In this document: positions 1-6,813 of the stretch, piece by piece | Layout of the letters: each line of letters starts with the position of its first letter | Position numbering within the stretch: the first letter of the stretch is position 1 | NCBI GenBank assembly: GCA_031289625.1 | Contig: JAITPB010000210.1 | Location: 1 to 6,813 of the forward strand | Reading direction: 5' to 3' | Source of the DNA: Clostridiales bacterium | Lineage (GTDB): Bacteria; Bacillota; Clostridia; Lachnospirales; WQUN01 | DNA length: 6,813 nucleotides | The notes under the pieces: generated by a model | What the model was told of the DNA's origin: nothing | The model's input: only the letters and a program-made list of their open reading frames with translations | Database searches by the model: none | Position numbers and translations under genes: made by a program

Positions 1-20
1 CAGGTGGCTGACTAAAAAAC

Positions 21-34
21 GGCTTAAGTAAGCC
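21..34. repeat. Short perfect inverted repeat (6-bp arms, 2-nt spacer)
   Basis: GGCTTA at 21-26 and TAAGCC at 29-34 are exact reverse complements separated by AG. No T-tract follows on the plus strand, and the arms are too short for a convincing rho-independent terminator. The repeat may be part of a mobile-element end or may be chance. Confidence 0.3.
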
Positions 35-103
35 ATTCTAAATAAGTGAGCAAATGCCTGAAATGGCTTGTTTCCGGCGTTTATGGCAATATAGCATTCT
101 AAA
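34..103. repeat. 9-bp direct repeat CATTCTAAA, two copies 61 bp apart
   Basis: CATTCTAAA occurs at 34-42 and 95-103. After each copy comes a looser match: ATAAGTGAGCAAAT at 42-55 and ATAAGAGCCAAAAT at 109-122. Both copies lie inside or at the edge of the AT-richer segment, which supports treating it as one unit distinct from the glycosyltransferase DNA. It could be the internal repeat structure of an element end. The copies are too short to exclude coincidence. Confidence 0.3.
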
Positions 104-2549
104 ACACAATAAGAGCCAAAATAAATATCCATACAATGTCTGTATCCTCGAACAGGACAGGCAGGGCGTCAGCGCCGCGCGAAACAGCGGGCTGGGCTTA
201 GTCATGGGAAAATACACCGCCTTTCTGGACGCTGACGATAAATTCGCGCCGTCATTTTTGGAAACAGGCATAAAATATCTGGACAAAGAGGGGGCCGAAG
301 TGGATATGGCCGCTTTCCCCATACAATATTTCAGCGAGAGTGCGCCTGTCAAACAAAAACCTTCCTTGAACTTCCGGTTTGATAAAATCCAGATGGATAA
401 ACCTCGGATTGTCGACATAACCGAACATTTTGAGTACATACAATTCAGCGCCTGCAGCGCGATCTTGCGGACAGACGCCTTGACGGATATATTTTTTGAC
501 ACGCGATTGCGCTATTTTGAAGACGCGGAGTTTATACATAAAGTTCTGTTGCGGAAAATGAAATACGCGCTTATCAAAGAACCGGCGTATCTTTACCGAT
601 CGGATGATTCCGCCGCGGACAGCAAGCGCGGGGATCCGGAATGGTACGCGAAGGATCGCGTCTTCGGCAAAGCCGTGATTGAGTACGCATTGGCGCAATG
701 CGGGGAAGTGACCCAATACACGCAGTATTTGATCCTTCACGCGCTGCGGGATAATTTATCCGATTTATCCTGCACAGGCGGTATTTTGCCGCCCGCGCAG
801 ACTGATATCGAAACCAGTCTGGAATCCATTGCCGAATCCCTTCGATATGTGGACGACGAGATCATCAAATCAGCGGAGAGGTTAAACTACTGGTTCCGGT
901 GCTATCTGTTGAAGCTGAAACACGGCGAGGCGGCGTTTGGGGAGATGGACGGCCAGCCTGTCGTTGAAATCGGCGGATCGGTTTTGGAGGGCTTCCAGCC
1001 GGTTCTCCATATTTGCTCCATCCGGGAAGCCAACGGCGTGTTGAAAATTTTCGGGTATTACCATATGCCTCTGTATGAGGGCTTACAATTGGCTGTGGAA
1101 CACAACGCGGAACAATATACCGCCGAAGCCGCCGCCGGGAGTCCATTTGATTTTTATTTCCTGAATCAGCCCGCGCACACGGCGCACGTGTTTACATGGC
1201 GGATACCGGTTAAAGCGCCGGGAGAGCTGGCGTTTACTTTGGTTCTGGATGGCGGGGGCAGGTGGCCGGTACGCTTGTCATATACGGACAACGCGCCGCT
1301 GACGGAACAACGGGAAACTTTTTTCGCGGGGGATACGCTCTTATTGACGAAGGCGCCGGAAGAAAATAAACTGCGTGTTGAGAGCCTGGACAAAGAAACG
1401 CTGCAGTGCGCAATAGAGTCTGCGAAAAATTCGGATGAAGCGGCCACCGTAATCAAAAACTATCTTGAAATGTATTCCCTGTTGAAAACGTCCCGGATAT
1501 GGCTGTTTATCGACGAGCCGGGATCGGCGGGTTCGAACGCGGAATTTTTGTTCAGCCATTGCGCGGGGAAAAAGGACGGCGTGGACAAATATTTTGTCAT
1601 CAGCAAAAATACCATGGACGCAATCCGATTAGCGGATATGGGCACGGTGATAGAGTACGGTTCGGATATGCACAAACTGCTCTATTTATTCAGTGAAAAG
1701 ATCATACTCTCGAATCTGGACAGCGGCGCGTACAACCCCTTTTCGCCAGCCGTCTACGCGGTTGTAAAACAATTGGCCAATCATGAATTAGTATACCTGC
1801 CGCGAACCGTATTAACGCGGGATACTTTGCCGCCCGCCAAAACTTTGTTTACGCACAGCCTCGGGCTGATCGCTGTTTCCAGCGAAACGGAACAGCAATG
1901 GGCCCGCGAGGGCGGTTTGGAAGGCGTAGCGCAAGCGACCGGTCTGCCAAAGTATGACAGCCCGCCAGAAGACGCCGGAGAGAGTTGCGTTCTCTTGATG
2001 CCGAGCTGCCGCGAGGCGCTTTATCCCGGTGAGGCGGAGTATAATTTTGAATTTAGAGAATCTGAATATTGTACGCGCATCCGTGAATTGCTGAATGACG
2101 AACGCTTATTAGACGCGGCGGAGGAATACGAATTTGAGATCGTATTCGCGCCGCATGAGAAGACAATGATGCAGATCGCTGATTTTGATATAGAAGACGA
2201 ATATATAACCGTCGCCGCGTCAACACAGACCAGAGACGAGCTGTTTGCGGCGGCCTCGCTGCTGATAACAGATTCCATGCCGGTATATGATTATGTCTAT
2301 AGGCAGAAACCAGTTATTTATTATGATTTCGCAGACGCGGAAAAGCCAGAAACAATTTTCGGCGAGACGGTGGCCGATCATGACGCGCTGGTGGATTTAA
2401 TCATTGCGTATATGGCGAACGGATGCCAGATGAACGAAGCGGATCAAAACAAAGTGGAAGAATTCTTTACAGTGATGGATCAGGAGAACAGCGGGCGGGT
2501 TTATGAAGCGATCTACCCGGTCAGCATCGGGGGTGATGGCTGTGTTTAA
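54..2549 (+). CDS. 5'-truncated GT2 / degenerate TagF-like (CDP-glycerol glycerophosphotransferase) fusion protein
   Basis: An 831-residue ORF, paralogous to the next gene along nearly its whole length. Residues 1 to about 20 resemble nothing in GT2 enzymes. Homology starts near residue 24 (KYP), in the middle of the GT-A fold. GVSAARNSGL (38-47), the metal-binding FLDADD (57-62) and the acceptor-side FEDAEF (155-160) are kept, but the first half with the IVPLYN and NDGSTD nucleotide-binding strands is absent. A beta-rich linker follows (about 300-440), then a TagF-like domain (about 480-815). There the paralogue's LQHGV is LPRTV (582-586), MPTWR is MPSCR (649-653), FRPH is FAPH (698-701) and TDYSS is TDSMP (739-743). 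The catalytic His of the HG motif is therefore Arg. No signal peptide or membrane segment is seen. The start is uncertain: ATG 54 has only a weak AAGTGAG upstream and an in-frame stop at 39-41. The protein is probably inactive as drawn, either a pseudogene or a non-catalytic partner. Confidence 0.8.
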   Translation: MPEMACFRRLWQYSILKHNKSQNKYPYNVCILEQDRQGVSAARNSGLGLVMGKYTAFLDADDKFAPSFLETGIKYLDKEGAEVDMAAFPIQYFSESAPVKQKPSLNFRFDKIQMDKPRIVDITEHFEYIQFSACSAILRTDALTDIFFDTRLRYFEDAEFIHKVLLRKMKYALIKEPAYLYRSDDSAADSKRGDPEWYAKDRVFGKAVIEYALAQCGEVTQYTQYLILHALRDNLSDLSCTGGILPPAQTDIETSLESIAESLRYVDDEIIKSAERLNYWFRCYLLKLKHGEAAFGEMDGQPVVEIGGSVLEGFQPVLHICSIREANGVLKIFGYYHMPLYEGLQLAVEHNAEQYTAEAAAGSPFDFYFLNQPAHTAHVFTWRIPVKAPGELAFTLVLDGGGRWPVRLSYTDNAPLTEQRETFFAGDTLLLTKAPEENKLRVESLDKETLQCAIESAKNSDEAATVIKNYLEMYSLLKTSRIWLFIDEPGSAGSNAEFLFSHCAGKKDGVDKYFVISKNTMDAIRLADMGTVIEYGSDMHKLLYLFSEKIILSNLDSGAYNPFSPAVYAVVKQLANHELVYLPRTVLTRDTLPPAKTLFTHSLGLIAVSSETEQQWAREGGLEGVAQATGLPKYDSPPEDAGESCVLLMPSCREALYPGEAEYNFEFRESEYCTRIRELLNDERLLDAAEEYEFEIVFAPHEKTMMQIADFDIEDEYITVAASTQTRDELFAAASLLITDSMPVYDYVYRQKPVIYYDFADAEKPETIFGETVADHDALVDLIIAYMANGCQMNEADQNKVEEFFTVMDQENSGRVYEAIYPVSIGGDGCV
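2529..2537 (+). promoter_or_regulatory. Ribosome binding site deciding the start of gene 2
   Basis: GGGGGTGAT matches the extended anti-Shine-Dalgarno complement GGAGGTGAT at 8 of 9 bases. It lies inside the last codons of gene 1. Its GGGGG core ends 8 nt before GTG 2542, which is ideal spacing, but only 2 nt before ATG 2536 and downstream of ATG 2503. It therefore favours GTG 2542 as the start and suggests translational coupling to gene 1. Confidence 0.6.
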
Positions 2550-5500
2550 GTACAGTGCGTTCGTTTTATGTGAAGGCGGTTCCGCCCACTTTAAAAAGAC
2601 CATGGAGAGTTTACGGCGCCTGATCGGCGCTGAGGATCTAGACATTGCCTGTTTATTTGACAGGAAGCATTACGAAATAGATCCGGAGGTTCTTCATCTT
2701 ATCCGCGAAGCGGAAGACGACTCCGTGACTTATTTTATAAACGCCTCCAACGCCCCTAATATAAATAAATATTTCCAAAGCCGTGAAAGCCAAGTTTTTT
2801 TCTTCTTACAGGAAGGGGACGCGGCGGATCCATACTATTTGATGCATTTAGAGAATTTTTTCCGAAAAAATAGCGGCGTTTGCTCTGTGGCGTTTGTTCC
2901 CGTCAAGAATGAAGGCGTAGATTTATCGCTGGCTTCCCGCCAGAGTGCTTCGGATAGTGAATTGGCGCCTGTAAAAGAGGATGAATTTATTCCATTTGAT
3001 GCCTCATACGGAGTGGCGCTGTGGGCGCAAGGCGTGCGGGACGCAGGGCTGAACCTGGATCCAAGCGCGGGTGGCTTGAAAACGATGCTGGATGAAATGC
3101 TGAAGCGGCTCATTCAGCCGAAAGGCGTTTATGGGTTGATCCATGCAGTATGCCATTCAAGAATGAAGGATTCGTCTGCAACGGCCATGGACATTGCCGA
3201 GGAACAAAAATTTTGGGTAAGCTGTATTGTTCCCCTTTATAATGCGGAAAAAACCCTGCGCGAAGCGATAGACAGCGTAATCGATCAGAGCCTTGATTTT
3301 GCAAAAAATGTTCAGCTGATTCTGGTGAATGACGGCAGTACAGATGCCAGCAATGAAATTTGCGGGGAATATAAAGAGAAATATCCAGAGAACATATTCA
3401 TCATAGAGCAGGATAACGCCGGCGTCAGCGCGGCGAGAAACGCGGGACTGGACGCGGCGGACGGAGAGTACATCGCTTTTCTGGACAGCGACGACATCTA
3501 CGAGGAGAAATTTTTGGAAAAGGGCGTCGCCTTTTTGGAGCAGTACGCCGAAGAGATTGATTTTGTCGCGTTTCCTTTGGATTTATTTGGAAAGATTCAC
3601 GAAGGGCAAATTCACCCCCTGGATTATAAGTTTATCGAAAGCGGAATCATCGACGTTACCGAACACCCGGATTTTTTGCAATTTCACGCCGCGAGCACAG
3701 TAATCCGCCAGGAAGCCATCGGCGGCGCGCGTTTTCGCGAGGAGTTGTCATACGGCGAGGACGTGGAATTTCTGCATAGGCTGCTGATGCCGAAAATGCG
3801 CTACGGCGTTTCGCTCGATTCGCGGTTGAACTATCGCAAAAGGGACGATTCGCGGGTCGCTGGGTCGCTGCGTTCGCCGGAATGGTACGACAAATTGCGC
3901 TTGCTGCCCCCCTATTTAATAGAGGAATCCTTGCGCGAACATCACGAGGCGACGCCATACACGCAGCATTGTATCTTGTATGATTTGCAGTGGTACGCGT
4001 TTGCGGAAGTCCCGCCGGAAATCGCCGGGACAGTAGATTTACAGGCGCTGCGTGAAGTTTTGCCTGAGATTCTTACATCTATGGATGACGATGTTATCCT
4101 GTCGGATCGTTTTTTAACGCCCTGGCTTAAATTTTATTTGCTGGCAGGGAAGTATGGAAAACCGGCTTTTGACATGAGAGACGGCTCTTTCGGATTGTGC
4201 CTGGGCTCCGGCAGAGAGCTGTTTGAGCCGCTTCCGCTAACGGCGTGGATTTCATGCGTGGAGGAATATGGCGGCGTCGTCAGCGTCGCCGGACGTTATG
4301 ACTTCCCGGACGATGAGCGTTATACTTTTACGGCGCTGTATAACGGACAAAAGTATACTGAGACGCGCGCGCGCATTCAAAATGAATATTTCCTGGGGGA
4401 ACCCATACATACACAAAAATTTTTCGTGATCAACCTCCCCTATGCAGACGGCGCGCCAGACGCTGATATTGAATTTTTCGTGGAAATATCGGGTTATGGC
4501 TTGTTCCCACTTAGCTTATTGGCAACGGAGCCGTCGCGGCTGCGGGATACGCCGAAAGCGTTTGTGCTGGGCGAGAAATCTATCATTTTTAAATCAGACA
4601 AAGCAAACGTCTTGCGCGTAACCGCCTCTTCGCCCGATGCCATTGAAGGCGCGATTGTGCGGTATGTACAGCAGAACTACGCAAAAGCGTCCGCCAGAGA
4701 CGCGGAATTGCTGGGCGAGTACGTGCGGACATACACGATGATGTCCAAACGCAGGATTTGGCTGTTTATGGATCGGATCAGCAAGGCGGGCGACAACGCT
4801 GAACACCTGTTCAAATATTGCACGCGGCTGCCGGACGGCATTGAAAAATATTTTGTCATTGATGAAAACGCGGAGGACGCTGACCGGTTAAAATCCTATG
4901 GCTCTGTCGTGTTTTACGGCTCCAATCAGCATAGATTGCTTCACTTGTTCGCCGAGGCGTTTATCAGTTCCGATTTTATGGCCGCGCAACTTTATCCGTT
5001 CGGATCCGGGCGGCAGGCGGAAATTTTCATGGGGCTGTCCAAAGCCAAGTTTATATTCTTACAGCATGGCGTCACGAAGGACGACATGTCCGAACACCTC
5101 AGCCTGTGGACGAAAAATGTTAAGCTCTTTGTGACGGCTTCAAAACAGGAACAGGACAGCATTTTGGACGGGAAGTACGGATACAGCCCGAATGTGGTCA
5201 AGCTCACGGGCTTCCCGCGGTTTGACGCTTTAACGGACGAGGCCGAAAAAAAACCCAAGAGACAGATTGTGTTTATGCCGACATGGCGCAAAAGCCTGGC
5301 CGAAGCCGCCAACACAGTGGGGCATTGGGCCTACAGCGAAAAATTTAAAGATTCGGAATTTTGTTCCCGCATAAACGCCGTGCTGACCGACGAGCGGTTG
5401 GCGAAAACGGCGAAAATGTATGGTTATCGATTGCTGTTCCGTCCGCATACGAATTTGTACGTACAAGCGGAAGATTTTACGCTGGGCAGCTTCACCATGC

Positions 5501-5850
5501 CGCCAGAGGATTACCCATTTTCGAAGCTGTTTGCGGAAACGGCGCTGCTGATCACAGATTACTCCTCCGCCGCGTTTGATTTTGCCTATACCAAAAAGCC
5601 GGTGGTTTACTGCCAGATGGACGAAAGGCCCCTCGGCGGCGGTTATTTTGATTACGAAACGATGGGGTTGGGCGAGGTCGTTACGCAACGGGAAGATTTG
5701 ACGGATTTGCTGACAGAGTACATGAAAAACGGTTGTACGATGGATCAAAAGTATCGTGAGCGGGTGGACGGTTTTTTTGCTTTTCGCGATACAGACAACT
5801 GTCGGCGCGTCTATGAGGCGATTATGGAAATAGAGGGAACAGACGAATGA
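2542..5850 (+). CDS. Bifunctional GT2 glycosyltransferase / CDP-glycerol glycerophosphotransferase (TagF-like)
   Basis: Starting at GTG 2542 the product has 1102 residues; ATG 2536 (1104) and ATG 2503 (1115) are alternatives with worse ribosome-site spacing. The order is: a cryptic N-terminal region (1 to about 215); a complete GT2 GT-A domain with VSCIVPLYNAE (226-236), VNDGSTD (262-268), GVSAARNAGL (294-303), DXD-type FLDSDD (313-318) and YGEDVEF (404-410); a beta-rich linker (about 545-690); and a TagF-like domain with DNAEHL (751-756), FLQHGV (839-844, His842), FMPTWR (911-916), FRPH (966-969, His969) and LITDYSS (1003-1009) followed by Asp1013. From the families, the GT2 part should transfer a sugar from a nucleotide-sugar, and the second part a glycerol-phosphate, or possibly ribitol-phosphate, from its CDP donor to a wall or capsule polymer at the inner membrane face. 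No membrane segment is seen. It overlaps gene 1 by 8 bp and gene 3 by 4 bp. Sugar and polyol specificities cannot be read from the sequence. Confidence 0.93.
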   Translation: MFKYSAFVLCEGGSAHFKKTMESLRRLIGAEDLDIACLFDRKHYEIDPEVLHLIREAEDDSVTYFINASNAPNINKYFQSRESQVFFFLQEGDAADPYYLMHLENFFRKNSGVCSVAFVPVKNEGVDLSLASRQSASDSELAPVKEDEFIPFDASYGVALWAQGVRDAGLNLDPSAGGLKTMLDEMLKRLIQPKGVYGLIHAVCHSRMKDSSATAMDIAEEQKFWVSCIVPLYNAEKTLREAIDSVIDQSLDFAKNVQLILVNDGSTDASNEICGEYKEKYPENIFIIEQDNAGVSAARNAGLDAADGEYIAFLDSDDIYEEKFLEKGVAFLEQYAEEIDFVAFPLDLFGKIHEGQIHPLDYKFIESGIIDVTEHPDFLQFHAASTVIRQEAIGGARFREELSYGEDVEFLHRLLMPKMRYGVSLDSRLNYRKRDDSRVAGSLRSPEWYDKLRLLPPYLIEESLREHHEATPYTQHCILYDLQWYAFAEVPPEIAGTVDLQALREVLPEILTSMDDDVILSDRFLTPWLKFYLLAGKYGKPAFDMRDGSFGLCLGSGRELFEPLPLTAWISCVEEYGGVVSVAGRYDFPDDERYTFTALYNGQKYTETRARIQNEYFLGEPIHTQKFFVINLPYADGAPDADIEFFVEISGYGLFPLSLLATEPSRLRDTPKAFVLGEKSIIFKSDKANVLRVTASSPDAIEGAIVRYVQQNYAKASARDAELLGEYVRTYTMMSKRRIWLFMDRISKAGDNAEHLFKYCTRLPDGIEKYFVIDENAEDADRLKSYGSVVFYGSNQHRLLHLFAEAFISSDFMAAQLYPFGSGRQAEIFMGLSKAKFIFLQHGVTKDDMSEHLSLWTKNVKLFVTASKQEQDSILDGKYGYSPNVVKLTGFPRFDALTDEAEKKPKRQIVFMPTWRKSLAEAANTVGHWAYSEKFKDSEFCSRINAVLTDERLAKTAKMYGYRLLFRPHTNLYVQAEDFTLGSFTMPPEDYPFSKLFAETALLITDYSSAAFDFAYTKKPVVYCQMDERPLGGGYFDYETMGLGEVVTQREDLTDLLTEYMKNGCTMDQKYRERVDGFFAFRDTDNCRRVYEAIMEIEGTDE
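5833..5838 (+). promoter_or_regulatory. Ribosome binding site of gene 3
   Basis: GAGGGA lies within the last codons of gene 2, with an 8-nt gap to ATG 5847. It supports the ATG in the ATGA overlap as the true start of gene 3. Confidence 0.65.
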
Positions 5851-6813
5851 GCGCATTGGTTTCGGTCGTTGTACCTGTTTGCAATGTTGAAAAATATCTC
5901 GCCGAATGTCTCGCAAGCTTGCGAAAACAGACGCTGAAAGACATAGAGTTTATATGCGTGGACGACGGCAGCAAAGACGGCTCGCTGCGCATCATGCGGC
6001 GCTTTCAGGCGCTGGATCCGAGGTTTAAGATCATCACGGGGCCGAACGCGGGGTACGGCGCGGCTTGCAACAAAGGGATTGACGCCGCGTCAGGTAAATA
6101 TATCGGCATTTTGGAGAGCGACGATTTTGCCGACCCCGATTTTTATTTGGACTTAACGAATATCGCTGAGGCTCATCGCTGTGATTTGGTAAAGAGTGAA
6201 TTTTATACGTTCGGCGATCGTTCCAAGCAGTACGCTTTGAGCCACAACTTCGACGACAAGCTGTATGAAGTGGTTTTTACACCGCGCGGCGTTTTAGCGA
6301 AATATAATTTGTTTGAGTCGCAAACCTGCGTTTGGAGCGCCATTTACAGCCGCAAAATGCTCAACAGCGGCGGCATTCGCTTCTTGGAAACGCCAGGGGC
6401 CTCTTATCAGGATTTGGCTTTTTCGGTCAAGGTACTCATGCGATCGGAGCGGGCCTATTTCACGCGCAGAGCCTATGTGTATTACCGTCAAACGGAGTCG
6501 CAGTCGATCAAGTCCAAAGGCAAAGTTTGGTGCTCCATGCAGGAATACGCGGAGATCGAAAGCAAATTCCCGATGACGCCAGAATTGTTCGCGTCCAAGT
6601 ATCACAATTATATGTGGACCTATAACAGAATCGGCATTGAACACCGTTATCCCTATCTTAAAATGTTTTCACAGCAGTTTAGGCGGCACATCATTGAGCA
6701 CGACGGCATTATGCGTCCGCATTTGTTCCACCCATGGGAACCGGCGCATCTGGATATGATTACGCGCCATCCGCTGAGCTATCATGATTTACGTCTGCAA
6801 GAAATATACGAAG
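5847..6813 (+). CDS. Family 2 glycosyltransferase, 3' end cut by the window edge
   Basis: The ORF is open for 322 codons to the right edge with no stop, so the C-terminus is missing. The start ATG shares bases with the TGA of gene 2 (ATGA) and has GAGGGA 8 nt upstream. The GT-A nucleotide-binding half is complete: VSVVVPVCNVEKYL (5-18), VDDGSKDGS (38-46) and GPNAGYGAACNKGI (65-78). The DXD site reads ILESDD (88-93), with Glu for the usual first Asp. SYQDLAF (186-192) fits the acceptor-side catalytic position usually seen as ED. The GYGAACN form and Glu-type DXD mark a GT2 subfamily different from genes 1 and 2; similar forms are common in surface-polysaccharide loci. It should be a cytosolic, membrane-associated sugar transferase, and no membrane helix is seen in the part present. 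Donor and acceptor are unknown. Whether a second domain follows, as in its neighbours, cannot be seen. Confidence 0.9.
   Translation, partial: MSALVSVVVPVCNVEKYLAECLASLRKQTLKDIEFICVDDGSKDGSLRIMRRFQALDPRFKIITGPNAGYGAACNKGIDAASGKYIGILESDDFADPDFYLDLTNIAEAHRCDLVKSEFYTFGDRSKQYALSHNFDDKLYEVVFTPRGVLAKYNLFESQTCVWSAIYSRKMLNSGGIRFLETPGASYQDLAFSVKVLMRSERAYFTRRAYVYYRQTESQSIKSKGKVWCSMQEYAEIESKFPMTPELFASKYHNYMWTYNRIGIEHRYPYLKMFSQQFRRHIIEHDGIMRPHLFHPWEPAHLDMITRHPLSYHDLRLQEIYE

Larger units (their letters stand above)
1..115. other. AT-richer segment of unknown origin abutting the broken 5' end of gene 1
   Basis: By hand count, positions 1-120 are about 39 % GC against roughly 50 % in the genes that follow. 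No similarity to gene 2 is seen here, whereas from about position 120 onward gene 1 aligns with gene 2 codon by codon. Every plus-strand frame is closed by stops before position 42. One minus-strand frame is open from about position 168 through the left edge; from an ATG at 132 it gives 44 codons with a protein-like C-terminal look (contains NKPFQAFAHLFRMAYLSRF). I do not recognise that peptide. The segment could be the end of an inserted element, the tail of a neighbouring minus-strand gene, or a rearrangement or assembly junction. It holds a short inverted repeat and a 9-bp direct repeat. No promoter or terminator can be supported. Confidence 0.45.

Noticed and set aside
21..42. Terminator or promoter upstream of gene 1
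   Set aside because: The 6-bp hairpin has no T-run, and I could not place a -35/-10 pair with acceptable spacing before ATG 54.
38..740. Two overlapping minus-strand ORFs (154 and 162 codons) opposite the start of gene 1
   Set aside because: Their sequences mirror the GT2 coding strand and carry no family motif. Only the separate short frame within 1-132 is worth noting, because it lies where gene 1 has no homology.
4364..4374. Alternating CG tract as a structural or Z-DNA signal
   Set aside because: It is only 11 nt and encodes ordinary Thr-Arg-Ala-Arg codons in a genome fond of GCG and CGC.
5246..5253. Run of eight A as a possible programmed frameshift site in gene 2
   Set aside because: The GAA AAA AAA codons lie in a lysine-rich loop, the normal frame continues with intact motifs on both sides, and no alternative-frame product is evident.
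5230..5916. Long minus-strand ORF (228 codons) across the gene 2 / gene 3 junction
   Set aside because: It lies opposite well-supported coding sequence with intact family motifs, its translation is rich in Arg, Gln and His with no recognisable motif, and no ribosome site was found. It is a shadow of the high-GC third positions.

Overview
The window holds three glycosyltransferase-type genes on the plus strand, packed end to end. It reads as part of a cell-surface polysaccharide or teichoic-acid-like (phosphoglycerol-containing) polymer locus. Coding density is close to 100 %, and both gene junctions overlap (8 bp and 4 bp), so the three are probably translated as one operon. No RNA gene, CRISPR array, terminator or convincing promoter is visible, and no gap exceeds 300 bases.

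Organism: domain order, Shine-Dalgarno-led overlapping starts, base composition near 50 % GC and frequent GCG/CGC/GGC codons suggest an anaerobic Firmicutes-type bacterium (Clostridia or Negativicutes). This is an inference. TagF-like fusion polymerases also occur in Gram-negative capsule loci, so the taxon is not fixed.

Layout. Positions 1 to about 115 are an AT-richer segment with no similarity to its neighbours; it appears to replace the missing front end of gene 1. Gene 1 (54-2549) is a family 2 glycosyltransferase (GT2) joined to a CDP-glycerol glycerophosphotransferase-like (TagF-like) domain. Its GT2 domain lacks the N-terminal nucleotide-binding half, and its TagF-like domain has lost nearly all signature residues. 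Gene 2 (2542-5850) is a full-length paralogue with intact GT2 and TagF-like motifs plus an extra N-terminal region that looks like a decayed GT2 fold. Gene 3 (5847 to beyond the right edge) is a separate GT2 enzyme of a different subfamily.

Working together: gene 2 can plausibly add both a sugar and a glycerol-phosphate (or related polyol-phosphate) unit to a growing chain, and gene 3 adds another sugar. Gene 1 is either a damaged gene or a non-catalytic relative of gene 2. The most interesting points are the active/inactive tandem pair, the broken left junction of gene 1, and the cryptic N-terminal module of gene 2.
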